Below are positions 31,675-40,219 of a DNA stretch of 44,104 nucleotides, one piece after another. The stretch covers positions 1 to 44,104 of the forward strand of contig NZ_JAQCNH010000150.1 in NCBI RefSeq assembly GCF_028275115.1, read 5' to 3'. The position numbers were made by a program, and so were the translations under genes. How positions within the stretch are numbered: the stretch's first letter is position 1; every line of letters starts with the position of its first letter. The DNA is from Halorientalis sp. GTDB lineage: Archaea; Halobacteriota; Halobacteria; Halobacteriales; Haloarculaceae. The notes under the pieces were generated by a model. It saw nothing but the letters and a program-made list of their open reading frames with translations, had not been told where the DNA came from and did no database searches.

Positions 31675-34600
31675 ATGCCGAAAATCGGACTGTACACTGC
31701 GACGGAGAACGAACTAGGCGCGGTCCAGCGCGCGGCCACGGAGGTCGAGACGGAACTGGTCGTGCGCTCGGACGGAGACCTCGACGGCGTGGGTGACGTG
31801 GACGCGTTCGTCGACGAACTGACCGACGCGACGGCGGTCGTGTTCTGGTTGCACGGCGGTCAGGACAGCATGCCGGGGTACGACCACGCCCGCGAACGCC
31901 TCGCCGAGGCGGGCGTCCCCCTGATAATCGAATCGACTGGCGACGCTTTCGCCGCCGAGGACACGACGGTCGCCGGCGCGGAGCGCGAGCAGGTCTGTGC
32001 GTATCTGGAACGAGGCGGGACGGCGAACGTCGCGAACTGTCTGCGCTACCTGGCCGCCACCTACGACCCGGCGGTCGACCCGGCCTACGACGACCCTGTG
32101 GCGCTCCCGACCGAAGGCGTCTATCATCCCGACTACCCGGCAGTGAGCTACGAGGAACTGGTCGAGACCTTCGACCCGAACGCGCCGACCGTCGCCATCT
32201 GGTTCTACGAGTCTCACTGGACACACGAAAACACCCGCTACGTCGACGCACAGGTTCGGGCCGTCGAGCGACAGGGAGCTAACGCCCTGCCGATCTTCTG
32301 TGAACCCGCGACCGACGCCGAGGGCCAGTGGGACGCCGAGCGCGTCACCGAGGAGTGGCTGCTGGACGCCGGCGGCGACCCGGTCGTCGACGCCGTTCTC
32401 TCCTCGTTCATGTTCTCGCTGTCGATGGACGAACGCGGCCGCAGTGCCAGTGACGAGGGCGACTCGGCGGCGGACGTGTTCCTCGACCGACTGGGCGTCC
32501 CCGTCCTCCAGACGGTGACGACGATGCGCTCGCGTTCGCGGTACGAGTCGAGCGATACCGGGGTCATGGGCTTCGAACTCGCCCTCTCGGTCGCGCTCCC
32601 GGAGTTCGACGGCAACGTCATCACGCACCCGATCAGCGGCAAAGAGCGAACCGACGACGACGCCGGTATCGGGAGTGTCCCGAAACAGCACTTCCCCATT
32701 GACGACCGGGTGGACCACGCCGCCCGGTTGGCGGTCAACTGGGCCGAACTTCGCCACACGCCCAACGAGGACAAGCGGGTTGCCGTCGTCCTCCACAACT
32801 ACCCGCCCAGCGACGACGGTATCGGCACCGCCTTCGGGCTGGACAGTCCCGAGAGTACGGTGAATCTGCTCGACGAGTTGCAGGCCAGGGACTACGACCT
32901 CGGCGGGAAGACCCCCGAGAGCGGCCAGTCGCTGATCGACGACCTCACTGCACAGCTGACGCTGGACGACCGCTGGGTCGCGCCGGACGACGTACGGGAA
33001 CTGTCCGTCGATACTGTCGCACCCGACCGGTACACCGACTGGTTCGACGAGTTGGACGAGCGGTTCCGCGAGAACGTGGTGGACGAGTGGGGCGAAGCAC
33101 CAGACCGACCCTTCGCTATCCCGGGCGTCGAGTTCGGGAACGTCCTCGTCACCGTCCAGCCCCCGCGCGGGTTCGGCATGGACCCCTCGAAGGTGTACCA
33201 CGACTCGGACCTCGAGCCGCCACACGACTACGTGGCCTTCTACGAGTGGCTGAAACGCGAGTTCACCGCCGACGCAGTCGTCCATCTCGGCACGCACGGC
33301 AGTCTGGAGTGGCTCCCCGGCAAGACCGTCGGTCTCGACGGCGAGAGCGCGCCCGACCAGTTGATCGACGCTCTCCCTAACATCTATCCGTACATCATCA
33401 ACAACCCCGGCGAGGGGACACAGGCGAAACGCCGCTCATACGCGGCCGTCGTGGACTACCTCACGCCGGTAATGAGCAACGCGGGAACGTACGACGACCT
33501 GGCCGACCTGGAGGAGCTGGCGGACCGGTACCGAGAAGCCGGGATGGAAGACGCACGCACGGACGACGGCGAACAGCTCGCGGAGCGAATCCGCGAGACC
33601 GTCGACGACCTCGACCTGGCCGTCGAACTCGGGGTCGCCGGCGAAATCGACGAGAAAGCGGACGTTCGCGGCCCCGACGAGGCCGGTTCGACCCTCGCCG
33701 CGGGGGCGGTTGCGGGCGACGACGTCGGTATTGACGCTCTCGTCGAGCGCATCCACGAGTACCTCACGGACGTGAAGACGACCCAGATTCGGCTCGGCCT
33801 GCACACGATGGGCGAACCGCCAGAGGACGACCGTCTGACGGAGTATCTGGTCGCGCTCACGCGGCTGGACAATCCAGGCGGGCCGAGCCTCCGGGAAGCC
33901 GTCGCGGGCGTGCTGGGCGTCGACTACCAGCGAATGCTCGACGAACCCGGCACGTACGACGAGGACCTGGGCATGACCTACGCGCAGGCGGCCGACGAGG
34001 TGTACGAGACGAGTCTCGACCTCGTGGGGACGCTCGCCGACCACGAGTTCGACGTGCCCGAAAGCGAACTCGACGCCGGCGACAGCGAGGTTAACATGAA
34101 CCTGCTCGTCGTCGACATCGACCCGCTCGGGGACGCCCGTGCCGACTCGGGTGCACACCAGGACCTGCGAGAGGCACTCACGTTCATCTGTGAGGAGGCC
34201 GCGCCTCGGGTGGCTGGTGCGAGTGAGGAGATTCCCCGGACCGTCGAGGCACTGGCTGGCGAATACGTCCGACCCGGCGGGTCGGGTGCGCCCACACGGG
34301 GCGGCGTCGACCTGCTCCCGACCGCGCGGAACTTCTACACGCTCGACCCCCGGAAGGTCCCGGCAAAGAGCGCCTGGGACGTGGGCCGCGAAGTGGCCGA
34401 CGGCGTGGCCGAGCGTCACGCAGTGGACGAGGGCGAGTATCCCGAGGAGATCGGCGTCGTCGTGTGGGGGACCCCCACCGTCCGGACCCGGGGCGAGACT
34501 ATCGCGCAGGTGCTGGCCCTGATGGGCGTCGAACCGGTCTGGACCGACGCCGGCCGCGTCGACGGCGTCGAACCGATCCCGCTCGACGAACTCGGACGAC

Positions 34601-35574
34601 CACGAATCGACGTGACGACACGCGTCTCCGGATTGTTCCGGGACGCCTTCCCCGCCGCGGCCGGCGTCATCCACGACGCCGTCGACGCCGTCGTCGACCT
34701 GGACGAACCGCACGACAGAAACTACGTAAAAAAACACGTCGAGCAGGAGGCTGAAGAACTGGAATCGGAGGGACTCGACGCGAGCGAGGCCCGCGACGCG
34801 GCTACACACCGCGTGTTCACGACCCGACCTGGCGGCTACGGCGCGGGGACGAACAAGGCCGTCGACGAGGGCAACTGGGACGACCGCGCGGACCTCGCCG
34901 ACGTGTACGTCCAGTGGGGCGGCTACGCGATGGGTTCGCGTGGCAGGGTCAGCGAGGCTCACAACGCCTTCGAGCGTCGCCTCGGCAACGTCGACGCGAC
35001 GGTCAAGATCGAGGACACGGCCGAGCAGGACGAGTTCGACTCCTCGGACTGGTACGCCTTCCACGGCGGGTTCATCACTGCCGTCGCCGAGACAAGCGGC
35101 GAAGAACCGGCATCGTACGTCGGCGACTCGGCCGACCCCGACAACGTGGACGTGTACACCAACGAGGAGAAAGTCCGGAAGGCGATGCGCGCACGCGTCC
35201 TGAATCCGGAGTGGATCGAATCCATGGAAGAACACGGCTACAAGGGCGCTGGTGACCTCTCGAGCACCGTCGACGTGGTGTTGGGCTGGGACGCGACCAC
35301 CGGCGTCGTCTCCGACCACCTCTGGGCGGACGTGGCCGAGAAGTTCGCCTTCGACGAGGGCCGTCAAGAGTGGCTGAAAGACGTGAATCCGTGGGCGCTC
35401 GACTCGATCACCGACACGCTGCTCGAGGCCATCGAGCGCGGCCTCTGGAACGCCGACGAGGCAACCGAAGACCGTCTCCGGGACCTGAATCTCGAAGTCG
35501 ACGGGGACCTGGAGGCGAGAGCGAGCGCGGAGGGAGCCCGCGAGCACGAGGAGGTGATCGGTGATGACGACTGA
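31675..35574 (+). CDS. cobN: cobaltochelatase subunit CobN
   Basis: Large porphyrin-binding subunit of the ATP-dependent cobalt chelatase, 1299 residues, full family length. Seen: the N-terminal WLHGGQDSMPGY region, IWFYESHWTHENTRYVDAQV, HPISGKERTD, VVLHNYPPSDDGIGTAFGLD, the most conserved stretch HLGTHGSLEWLPGKTVGL (about residue 538), NNPGEGTQAKRRSYAAVVDY, and a C-terminal GGYAMGSRGRVSEAHNAFE with HLWADVAEKFAFDE. With the opposing chlID gene it forms the late cobalt-insertion enzyme, which in aerobic bacteria acts on hydrogenobyrinic acid a,c-diamide. Its stop lies eight bases inside cbiC. Confidence 0.95.
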   Translation: MPKIGLYTATENELGAVQRAATEVETELVVRSDGDLDGVGDVDAFVDELTDATAVVFWLHGGQDSMPGYDHARERLAEAGVPLIIESTGDAFAAEDTTVAGAEREQVCAYLERGGTANVANCLRYLAATYDPAVDPAYDDPVALPTEGVYHPDYPAVSYEELVETFDPNAPTVAIWFYESHWTHENTRYVDAQVRAVERQGANALPIFCEPATDAEGQWDAERVTEEWLLDAGGDPVVDAVLSSFMFSLSMDERGRSASDEGDSAADVFLDRLGVPVLQTVTTMRSRSRYESSDTGVMGFELALSVALPEFDGNVITHPISGKERTDDDAGIGSVPKQHFPIDDRVDHAARLAVNWAELRHTPNEDKRVAVVLHNYPPSDDGIGTAFGLDSPESTVNLLDELQARDYDLGGKTPESGQSLIDDLTAQLTLDDRWVAPDDVRELSVDTVAPDRYTDWFDELDERFRENVVDEWGEAPDRPFAIPGVEFGNVLVTVQPPRGFGMDPSKVYHDSDLEPPHDYVAFYEWLKREFTADAVVHLGTHGSLEWLPGKTVGLDGESAPDQLIDALPNIYPYIINNPGEGTQAKRRSYAAVVDYLTPVMSNAGTYDDLADLEELADRYREAGMEDARTDDGEQLAERIRETVDDLDLAVELGVAGEIDEKADVRGPDEAGSTLAAGAVAGDDVGIDALVERIHEYLTDVKTTQIRLGLHTMGEPPEDDRLTEYLVALTRLDNPGGPSLREAVAGVLGVDYQRMLDEPGTYDEDLGMTYAQAADEVYETSLDLVGTLADHEFDVPESELDAGDSEVNMNLLVVDIDPLGDARADSGAHQDLREALTFICEEAAPRVAGASEEIPRTVEALAGEYVRPGGSGAPTRGGVDLLPTARNFYTLDPRKVPAKSAWDVGREVADGVAERHAVDEGEYPEEIGVVVWGTPTVRTRGETIAQVLALMGVEPVWTDAGRVDGVEPIPLDELGRPRIDVTTRVSGLFRDAFPAAAGVIHDAVDAVVDLDEPHDRNYVKKHVEQEAEELESEGLDASEARDAATHRVFTTRPGGYGAGTNKAVDEGNWDDRADLADVYVQWGGYAMGSRGRVSEAHNAFERRLGNVDATVKIEDTAEQDEFDSSDWYAFHGGFITAVAETSGEEPASYVGDSADPDNVDVYTNEEKVRKAMRARVLNPEWIESMEEHGYKGAGDLSSTVDVVLGWDATTGVVSDHLWADVAEKFAFDEGRQEWLKDVNPWALDSITDTLLEAIERGLWNADEATEDRLRDLNLEVDGDLEARASAEGAREHEEVIGDDD

Positions 35575-36271
35575 TGGCTCCGAGTTCGACGAGTACGCAG
35601 ACCTCGGTGCGACGACCGAGAACGCCATGGAGATCGCCGAGACGTCGATGGACCGGGTGCGGGAACTGGTGCCCGACGAGACACTCGCGGACCGGATGCG
35701 ACAGAAATCGGTCCACGCCACCGGCGACCCAGAGTTCCAGCACCTCGTCCGGTTCACCGGAGCGACCGACGACGAACCCGTCGTCGCTGGCGCGCGAGCA
35801 GTGCTGGACGAGCGCCCGGTCGTCACCGACATCACGATGGTGAAAGCTGGGATCACCGGCCGCGGTCACGACTGTCCGGTCAGAAAGGCTATCGGCAACG
35901 GGGCCGACCTCGCCGCTGAGACCGGGATGACCCGCACGGCCGCCTCCGTCCTCGAACTCGACAGCGAGGGTGTGTACGACGGCGCAATCGCCGTCGTCGG
36001 GAACGCTCCGACGGCGGCGCTGGCCCTGTCCGACTGTATCGAAGACGGCACCCGACCGGCAGCGGTCGTCGCGACACCGGTCGGCTTCGTCAAGGCCGCA
36101 GAGAGCCGAAAGCGACTCCGGGCGGTCGCGGCCGAACACGGCGTACCCGCCATCACGAGCGTCGGTCGCCGCGGCGGGAGCGGGCTCGCGGCCGGACTCA
36201 CGAACGAACTCGTCCACGTCGCCAGCGATTACCGGAACGACGAGTTGCCCGGGGGTGATCTCGACCGATGA
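35564..36271 (+). CDS. cbiC: cobalt-precorrin-8 methylmutase
   Basis: Moves the methyl group from C11 to C12 to form cobyrinate (or hydrogenobyrinate). The 235-residue protein has KSVHATGDPEF with the catalytic His, VVTDITMVKAGI, GNAPTAALALS and ATPVGFVKAAESRKRL, all typical. A full GGAGGTGATC ribosome-binding site (35550-35559), complementary to the 16S 3' end, lies correctly for ATG 35564 and decides it over GTG 35561. The start is inside the last codons of cobN, so translation is coupled. Confidence 0.93.
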   Translation: MTTDGSEFDEYADLGATTENAMEIAETSMDRVRELVPDETLADRMRQKSVHATGDPEFQHLVRFTGATDDEPVVAGARAVLDERPVVTDITMVKAGITGRGHDCPVRKAIGNGADLAAETGMTRTAASVLELDSEGVYDGAIAVVGNAPTAALALSDCIEDGTRPAAVVATPVGFVKAAESRKRLRAVAAEHGVPAITSVGRRGGSGLAAGLTNELVHVASDYRNDELPGGDLDR

Positions 36272-37050
36272 GCGACACCGAAAACGACGAGTACGATCTG
36301 GATTCGGGCCCCGACCCGGCCACGTTCGCCGCGAACGGAGCCGAGGCAGTCGAGTCGGAGACCCCAGTTCACGCCGTCGGCATCGGTCCGGGAAACACCG
36401 AGTTCCTGACACCACGCGGACGCCGTGCGATCGGCGAGGCCGACGTGGTGGTCGGGTTCGAGACGGTCGTGGAGTTCGTGGCCGATCTGACGGATGCGGA
36501 CCTGCTGACCTGTGGCTACCGCGACGAAGGCGAGGCGCTGGCCCGCTTCGCCGAGCGTGTGGCGGACGGCGACCGCGGAACTGCGGCCCTGATGGGTGAC
36601 CCGAATCACTCGGGCTACCAGTTCCTCGGCAAGGTCGAGCGGGCCGTCGACGCGGCCGGGGCGGGACCAGTGCGAGTCGTCCCCGGAATCTCCGCGCTCC
36701 AGATAGCGGCCTCGCACGCTCGGACGCCGATGGAAGACAGTGAGTTCGTGACCCTTCACAAGAGCGGCGACCTGTCGGCCGACCGCACTCGACTCCGGAG
36801 TGCGGTCGGGGACCGCCACTTGCTCGTCCTGCCACGACCGTACGACCTGATGCCTGGCGACGTGGCTGCCGACCTGCTCGAGGCCGGCGCGGCGCCGCAC
36901 CTGCCGGCACTTGTCTACGAGCGGCTAACGCACGACGACGAGTCGATCACGGAGACGACGCTCGGGTCACTGGCGAATCACGCCGGTGGTGACGGCCCCG
37001 AGGAGACGGTCTTCTCGGACCTGTCGGTGCTGGTCGTGCGTCGAACCTGA
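36268..37050 (+). CDS. cbiE: cobalt-precorrin-7 C5-methyltransferase
   Basis: Adds the C5 methyl and is the partner of CbiT. The 260-residue protein has a 33-residue acidic N-terminal tail, then VHAVGIGPGNTEFLTPRGRR, VVVGFETVVEFV, ALMGDPNHSGYQFL and VVPGISALQIAASH, as in CbiE. GGGTGATC lies just before ATG 36268 (36253-36260), and the start overlaps the cbiC stop. It is separate from cbiT, which heads the other operon 17 kb away. It converges with the phosphate transporter gene. Confidence 0.9.
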   Translation: MSDTENDEYDLDSGPDPATFAANGAEAVESETPVHAVGIGPGNTEFLTPRGRRAIGEADVVVGFETVVEFVADLTDADLLTCGYRDEGEALARFAERVADGDRGTAALMGDPNHSGYQFLGKVERAVDAAGAGPVRVVPGISALQIAASHARTPMEDSEFVTLHKSGDLSADRTRLRSAVGDRHLLVLPRPYDLMPGDVAADLLEAGAAPHLPALVYERLTHDDESITETTLGSLANHAGGDGPEETVFSDLSVLVVRRT

Positions 37051-37075
37051 GTAGAGGGCGCCGGCAGACGGCAGT

Positions 37076-38254
37076 TCAAAACCCAAAGATCGGGACGAAT
37101 CGAAACGTGAGGTACGCCCCGACCGTCGCGATGGCGGGGACCACGTTTTGCATCAGGACGACCCGGGCGGTCGTCGCAGGGTTGAACAGGTCTCCCGGCC
37201 GCGGGATGTCTTCGGGGTCCTCCTCGCCGATAGCAGGGAGTTCGTCACCGACCTCGTCTGCGGCCAGCGCGTCGACGGTGACCGGCGGTGCTTTGTCCGA
37301 CCTGACTGCCTGGGGGACGGTCACCGGCCGGGTCGCTCGGCCCCACCCGAGTCCGACGATCGACATCGTAGCGATGATGACGAAACTGGCGGGAATGCCG
37401 AGCGTCGAGAGGAACACGACGAGTGCCGAACTGACCGACGCGACGACGATTGCGGCCGTCAGCGGGAGTTCTGTGATGTCGCTGCCCATCGTCTCGAGCG
37501 TTCGCCGGGCGATGGTGAACGCACCGATCGCCACGGCAATCCCGCCGAGGATGATCGCCGGGTCCATCGCCAGTTCACCGCTCCCGACCAGCGGTGCGAT
37601 AGCGTTGGCGATGTTCGAGGTCCCGGAGCTAAACGCCATCAGACAGCCGATTGCGACGACGGTGAGCGTCCCGACCAGTTCCCGCCGGTTGGTCGTCCGG
37701 TGGAGGTGCGGTATCGGGACCGGTCCCGAGCGGTCGACGTCGAGCAGTGGCCCCTCGCTTCGCTCCATCGCGACCACCCGATTGAGCCGCGCGTAAAAGT
37801 AACGCCCGATAATTAGCGACACCCAGAAGCCGATGATCGGCGAGACGACCCACCACGTGACGATTTCTCCCATGACGGCGAGGTTTAGCACGTCGCCGGC
37901 CAGAGCCAGGCCAGCGATTGCGCCAACGGCGGTCATCGACGTGGACGCCGGCACACCGAAGACGTTCCCCACCAGTAGCGCGATGCCGATGAAAAACAGC
38001 ACCGCAATCGACGTTTCGAGGGTGAACACACCAGGTTCGACCACCAGTTCCGTCCCGAGCTTCGTCACGACGTTCCGGCCGATGGTCCAGGCACCGAGGA
38101 AAAAAAACAGACCCATCAGAGCTGCAGCCCCCGTCTTCGAGAGCGCGTCCGCGCCGACGGCTGGCCCGAACGCCGGCCCCGTCGTGGAGCCGCCGATGTT
38201 GTACGCGACGAACATCGCCACGAGGACACCGACCACGAGCAGTAGCCCGACCAT
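37076..38254 (-). CDS. PiT-family inorganic phosphate transporter
   Basis: An ion-coupled phosphate permease, 392 residues with about ten transmembrane helices. The two signature halves are near the N-terminus (VAYNIGGSTTGPAFGPAVGA) and in the middle (FSSGTSNIANAIAPLVG), the latter close to the GxNDxANA motif of PiT proteins. Cytoplasmic segments are acidic (ADEVGDELPAIGEEDPED). The first copy is degenerate (Gly-Gly-Ser in place of Asn-Asp). ATG 38254 overlaps the stop of the E/V-repeat membrane protein, so the two are coupled. Sulfate is an alternative substrate for this superfamily. Confidence 0.88.
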   Translation of the reverse strand: MVGLLLVVGVLVAMFVAYNIGGSTTGPAFGPAVGADALSKTGAAALMGLFFFLGAWTIGRNVVTKLGTELVVEPGVFTLETSIAVLFFIGIALLVGNVFGVPASTSMTAVGAIAGLALAGDVLNLAVMGEIVTWWVVSPIIGFWVSLIIGRYFYARLNRVVAMERSEGPLLDVDRSGPVPIPHLHRTTNRRELVGTLTVVAIGCLMAFSSGTSNIANAIAPLVGSGELAMDPAIILGGIAVAIGAFTIARRTLETMGSDITELPLTAAIVVASVSSALVVFLSTLGIPASFVIIATMSIVGLGWGRATRPVTVPQAVRSDKAPPVTVDALAADEVGDELPAIGEEDPEDIPRPGDLFNPATTARVVLMQNVVPAIATVGAYLTFRFVPIFGF

Positions 38255-38865
38255 CAGTTCGCTCCGTCCCCGTTGGCCTCGTCTCCGTCCATCGTTTCGT
38301 CGGCCCCGTCAGTCTCGTTACCGTCCAACTGTTTTTCAAGCGTCTCTTCGACGGACTCCTCGACCGCTTGGTCAACCCTCTTTTCGACCGCTTCGTCGAC
38401 TTTCTCTTCGACCGCCTCACCGACGGTTTCTTCGACTGCCTCGCCGACGGTCTCCCCGACAGTGTCACCGACTTTCTCCTCGACTGCCTCGCCAACAGTC
38501 TCCTCGACAGTGTCACCGACTTTCTCCTCGACAGTGTCACCGACGGTTTCTTCGACCGTCTCGCCGACAGTCTTACCAACGGTGTTCTCCATCGTCTCGT
38601 CGACCCTGGCTTCGACCGTCTCGTCGACAGCTTCCTCCATCGTCTCGTCGACGGTCTCTTGAACGCTCTCTCTGACCGCGGTGGTCATCCAGTCCGGGTC
38701 GAACCGGGCCATCTTCCAGACGACGTGAATGAGATAGGAGATGAGGACACCGAAGCCAAACGCCAGACCGACGGCGCTGTCGGCGACCACGATCAGTGCT
38801 ACCGAGAGGGCGATCAGCAGGCCGTACGTCAGGTCAACGAGCGAGTCGACACGGCTCGGGTTCAC
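38254..38865 (-). CDS. membrane protein with a four-residue E/V repeat, partner of the PiT transporter
   Basis: About 203 residues. Two hydrophobic segments near the N-terminus (YGLLIALSVALIVVADS, then FGFGVLISYLIHVVW) precede a long charged domain in which V and E recur every four residues, as in TVEETVGDTVEEKVGDTVEE. This pattern favours one continuous helix or coiled coil; the tail is Asp/Gly-rich. It overlaps the transporter start as ATGA. No family is recognised with certainty; by context it may be a regulatory or PhoU-like helper. The start is uncertain: GTG 38865 gives a short tail before the first helix, but no good TATA box is seen. Confidence 0.65.
   Translation of the reverse strand: MNPSRVDSLVDLTYGLLIALSVALIVVADSAVGLAFGFGVLISYLIHVVWKMARFDPDWMTTAVRESVQETVDETMEEAVDETVEARVDETMENTVGKTVGETVEETVGDTVEEKVGDTVEETVGEAVEEKVGDTVGETVGEAVEETVGEAVEEKVDEAVEKRVDQAVEESVEETLEKQLDGNETDGADETMDGDEANGDGAN
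38330..38689 (-). repeat. degenerate coding repeat in the E/V-rich domain
   Basis: About 360 bases of imperfect 12-base units (four codons, roughly x-V-E-E or x-V-G-D), visible on the plus strand as recurring GACGGTTTC, GACAGTGTC and CTCGAC blocks. Some neighbouring units are identical over more than a dozen bases (compare 38460-38485 with 38508-38533), suggesting expansion and loss by slippage. Confidence 0.7.
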
Positions 38866-39063
38866 GGCGCACCCGTCGCGAGCGCGGGTGCGGGCGGTTC
38901 GGCGACGGGAGCATCTTGCTTGGTGCCGGTTTGCGAAAAATACACGTATACGGTAATTGAGACGGCCACGATTCAAGAGTGTTAGCAAGTCCACCCCTAA
39001 TCCTACCGTTACCAGTCGGCCGCTCACGATACGCAACGGACGCAAGCGCCGGGTGCTTAGGGG

Positions 39064-39849
39064 TTAGAGCGGGCCTTCACCGTCGGCGGCGAGCGAACGT
39101 GCACCCTGGACTAGCGCGTCCTCGAAGGAGGCCGGTTGCGCGTCCTCGGCGGTCGCCAGCGCACGCTGGCGAGTGACCTCGCCTTCGATTGCGTCGGTGA
39201 CCAGCGGATGGTCGCCGAGCGGGTCGGCGTAGGCCATCCCTCCCCGGTCGAGTTCGAGTTTCGTGGGTATCCGGCGGTCAGTCGTCGCGTTCGCAGTGAA
39301 AAAAAGCGGAACTGCGACCGATTGTTCGGTCCCGACGGCGTACCGGACGCACTCGACGGCGGGATTCTGGAGAAGATAGGTGGGTTCGACGGCGGCGTAG
39401 TCGGTCCGCTCGGCGATCCGGGTGGTGTGATACTCGACCATCTGCCGGTGGTAAGGTTGGGAACTGCTTCCCTGACCGACGAGAACGAGCGTGGCGTCGT
39501 CGTCGGCCTCGACCAGCGCGGTCGCTCGTTCCGTCACCAACCGGGTAATCGCCGGACTCTGCCCGATGGGTTCACAGTATCGGATCGTCCCGTCGAACGC
39601 GGGGAACGTTCGCGGCAGTACGTCCGTCGTCTCGCGACTGTGGGCCAGCGACGCCGGCAGTACGTAGAGAGTACCCGCCGGGAGGGACCGAAACCGCTCG
39701 CGGAGTTCCCGACCCGGTTCCTCGGCGTACGTGACAGCGTGGGCCGCGTCGACCGCGCCCCTGCGCACGATCCGGTCCGCGTGGGTCGCCAGCGTCTCCC
39801 TGACGTGTGTCCCCTCCTGCCCGACGAGTACGAGTGTGTCCTGTGTCAT
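39064..39849 (-). CDS. CbiX-like cobaltochelatase-family protein (second copy)
   Basis: A 261-residue protein with two CbiX/chelatase-fold halves: TLVLVGQEGTHVRETLATH and PAGTLYVLPASLAHSRETTD, then TLVLVGQGSSSQPYHRQMVE, LLQNPAVECVRYAV and VPLFFT. The GHGSR of true CbiX is changed to GQEGTH in the first half and GQGSSS in the second, so the metal-binding His of that loop is not in its usual place; His20 and others nearby may serve. It may be a ferrochelatase or a paralogue without chelatase activity. ATG 39849 is chosen; TTACAACTT lies 9-17 bases upstream, resembling the cobalamin promoter motif. The gene is monocistronic. Confidence 0.75.
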   Translation of the reverse strand: MTQDTLVLVGQEGTHVRETLATHADRIVRRGAVDAAHAVTYAEEPGRELRERFRSLPAGTLYVLPASLAHSRETTDVLPRTFPAFDGTIRYCEPIGQSPAITRLVTERATALVEADDDATLVLVGQGSSSQPYHRQMVEYHTTRIAERTDYAAVEPTYLLQNPAVECVRYAVGTEQSVAVPLFFTANATTDRRIPTKLELDRGGMAYADPLGDHPLVTDAIEGEVTRQRALATAEDAQPASFEDALVQGARSLAADGEGPL

Positions 39850-39857
39850 GGGTGCTA

Positions 39858-39892
39858 TTACAACTTCGCTTTGACTACACCAAGCGAGCTTG
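39858..39892 (-). promoter_or_regulatory. putative promoter/operator of the CbiX-like gene
   Basis: On the minus strand AAGTTGTAA (complement of 39858-39866) repeats the 9-mer found at 29409-29417 before cbtB. Upstream of it CAAGC-GA-GCTTG (39881-39892) is a perfect inverted repeat 32-43 bases before ATG 39849. A shared regulator with the cobalamin genes is inferred. Confidence 0.45.
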
Positions 39893-40191
39893 TCCAACTT
39901 GATGTAAGAGAGTGACAAATAACTTTTGGTCGGGGGTGTGGGCGATACCGTGTCCCCGCCGCCGTTGCGGCCTCGGGCCGTGGCGGGGTTGGATGCGGTA
40001 CGCTGGACCGAAAAGCCGGTTTCGGGTCGCCGTCAGGGAGGGGAGTCGGGCCAGTCACACACGACGAGGGGACGTACGTCGCGGGAACGCGCCTGGTCGG
40101 CGTGGTTCGGTCGCCAGTCGCGACCGCATCGATATTCACGGGCCAAACATGTTCGATTTGATTCACGGGGCACGGGAATCTCCACGCGGGG
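39893..40191. other. intergenic region before the multicopper oxidase remnant
   Basis: About 300 bases with open frames on the plus strand but no family match, Arg-rich translation and no suitable start. I see no gene here; it leads into the TATA box at 40192. Confidence 0.5.
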
Positions 40192-40199
40192 TATATATC
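40192..40199 (+). promoter_or_regulatory. TATA box of the multicopper oxidase remnant
   Basis: TATATATC, an excellent TATA box, centred about 25 bases before the ACG codon at 40220 where the start codon should be. The promoter is intact although the gene is not. Confidence 0.6.
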
Positions 40200-40219
40200 C
40201 GACGTTTCAACAGCAGGAT

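Noticed and set aside
38993..39064. Inverted repeat ACCCCTAA ... TTAGGGGT as a mobile-element end
   Set aside because: Only eight bases with 56 between, no transposase, no target duplication; may be a chance foldback.
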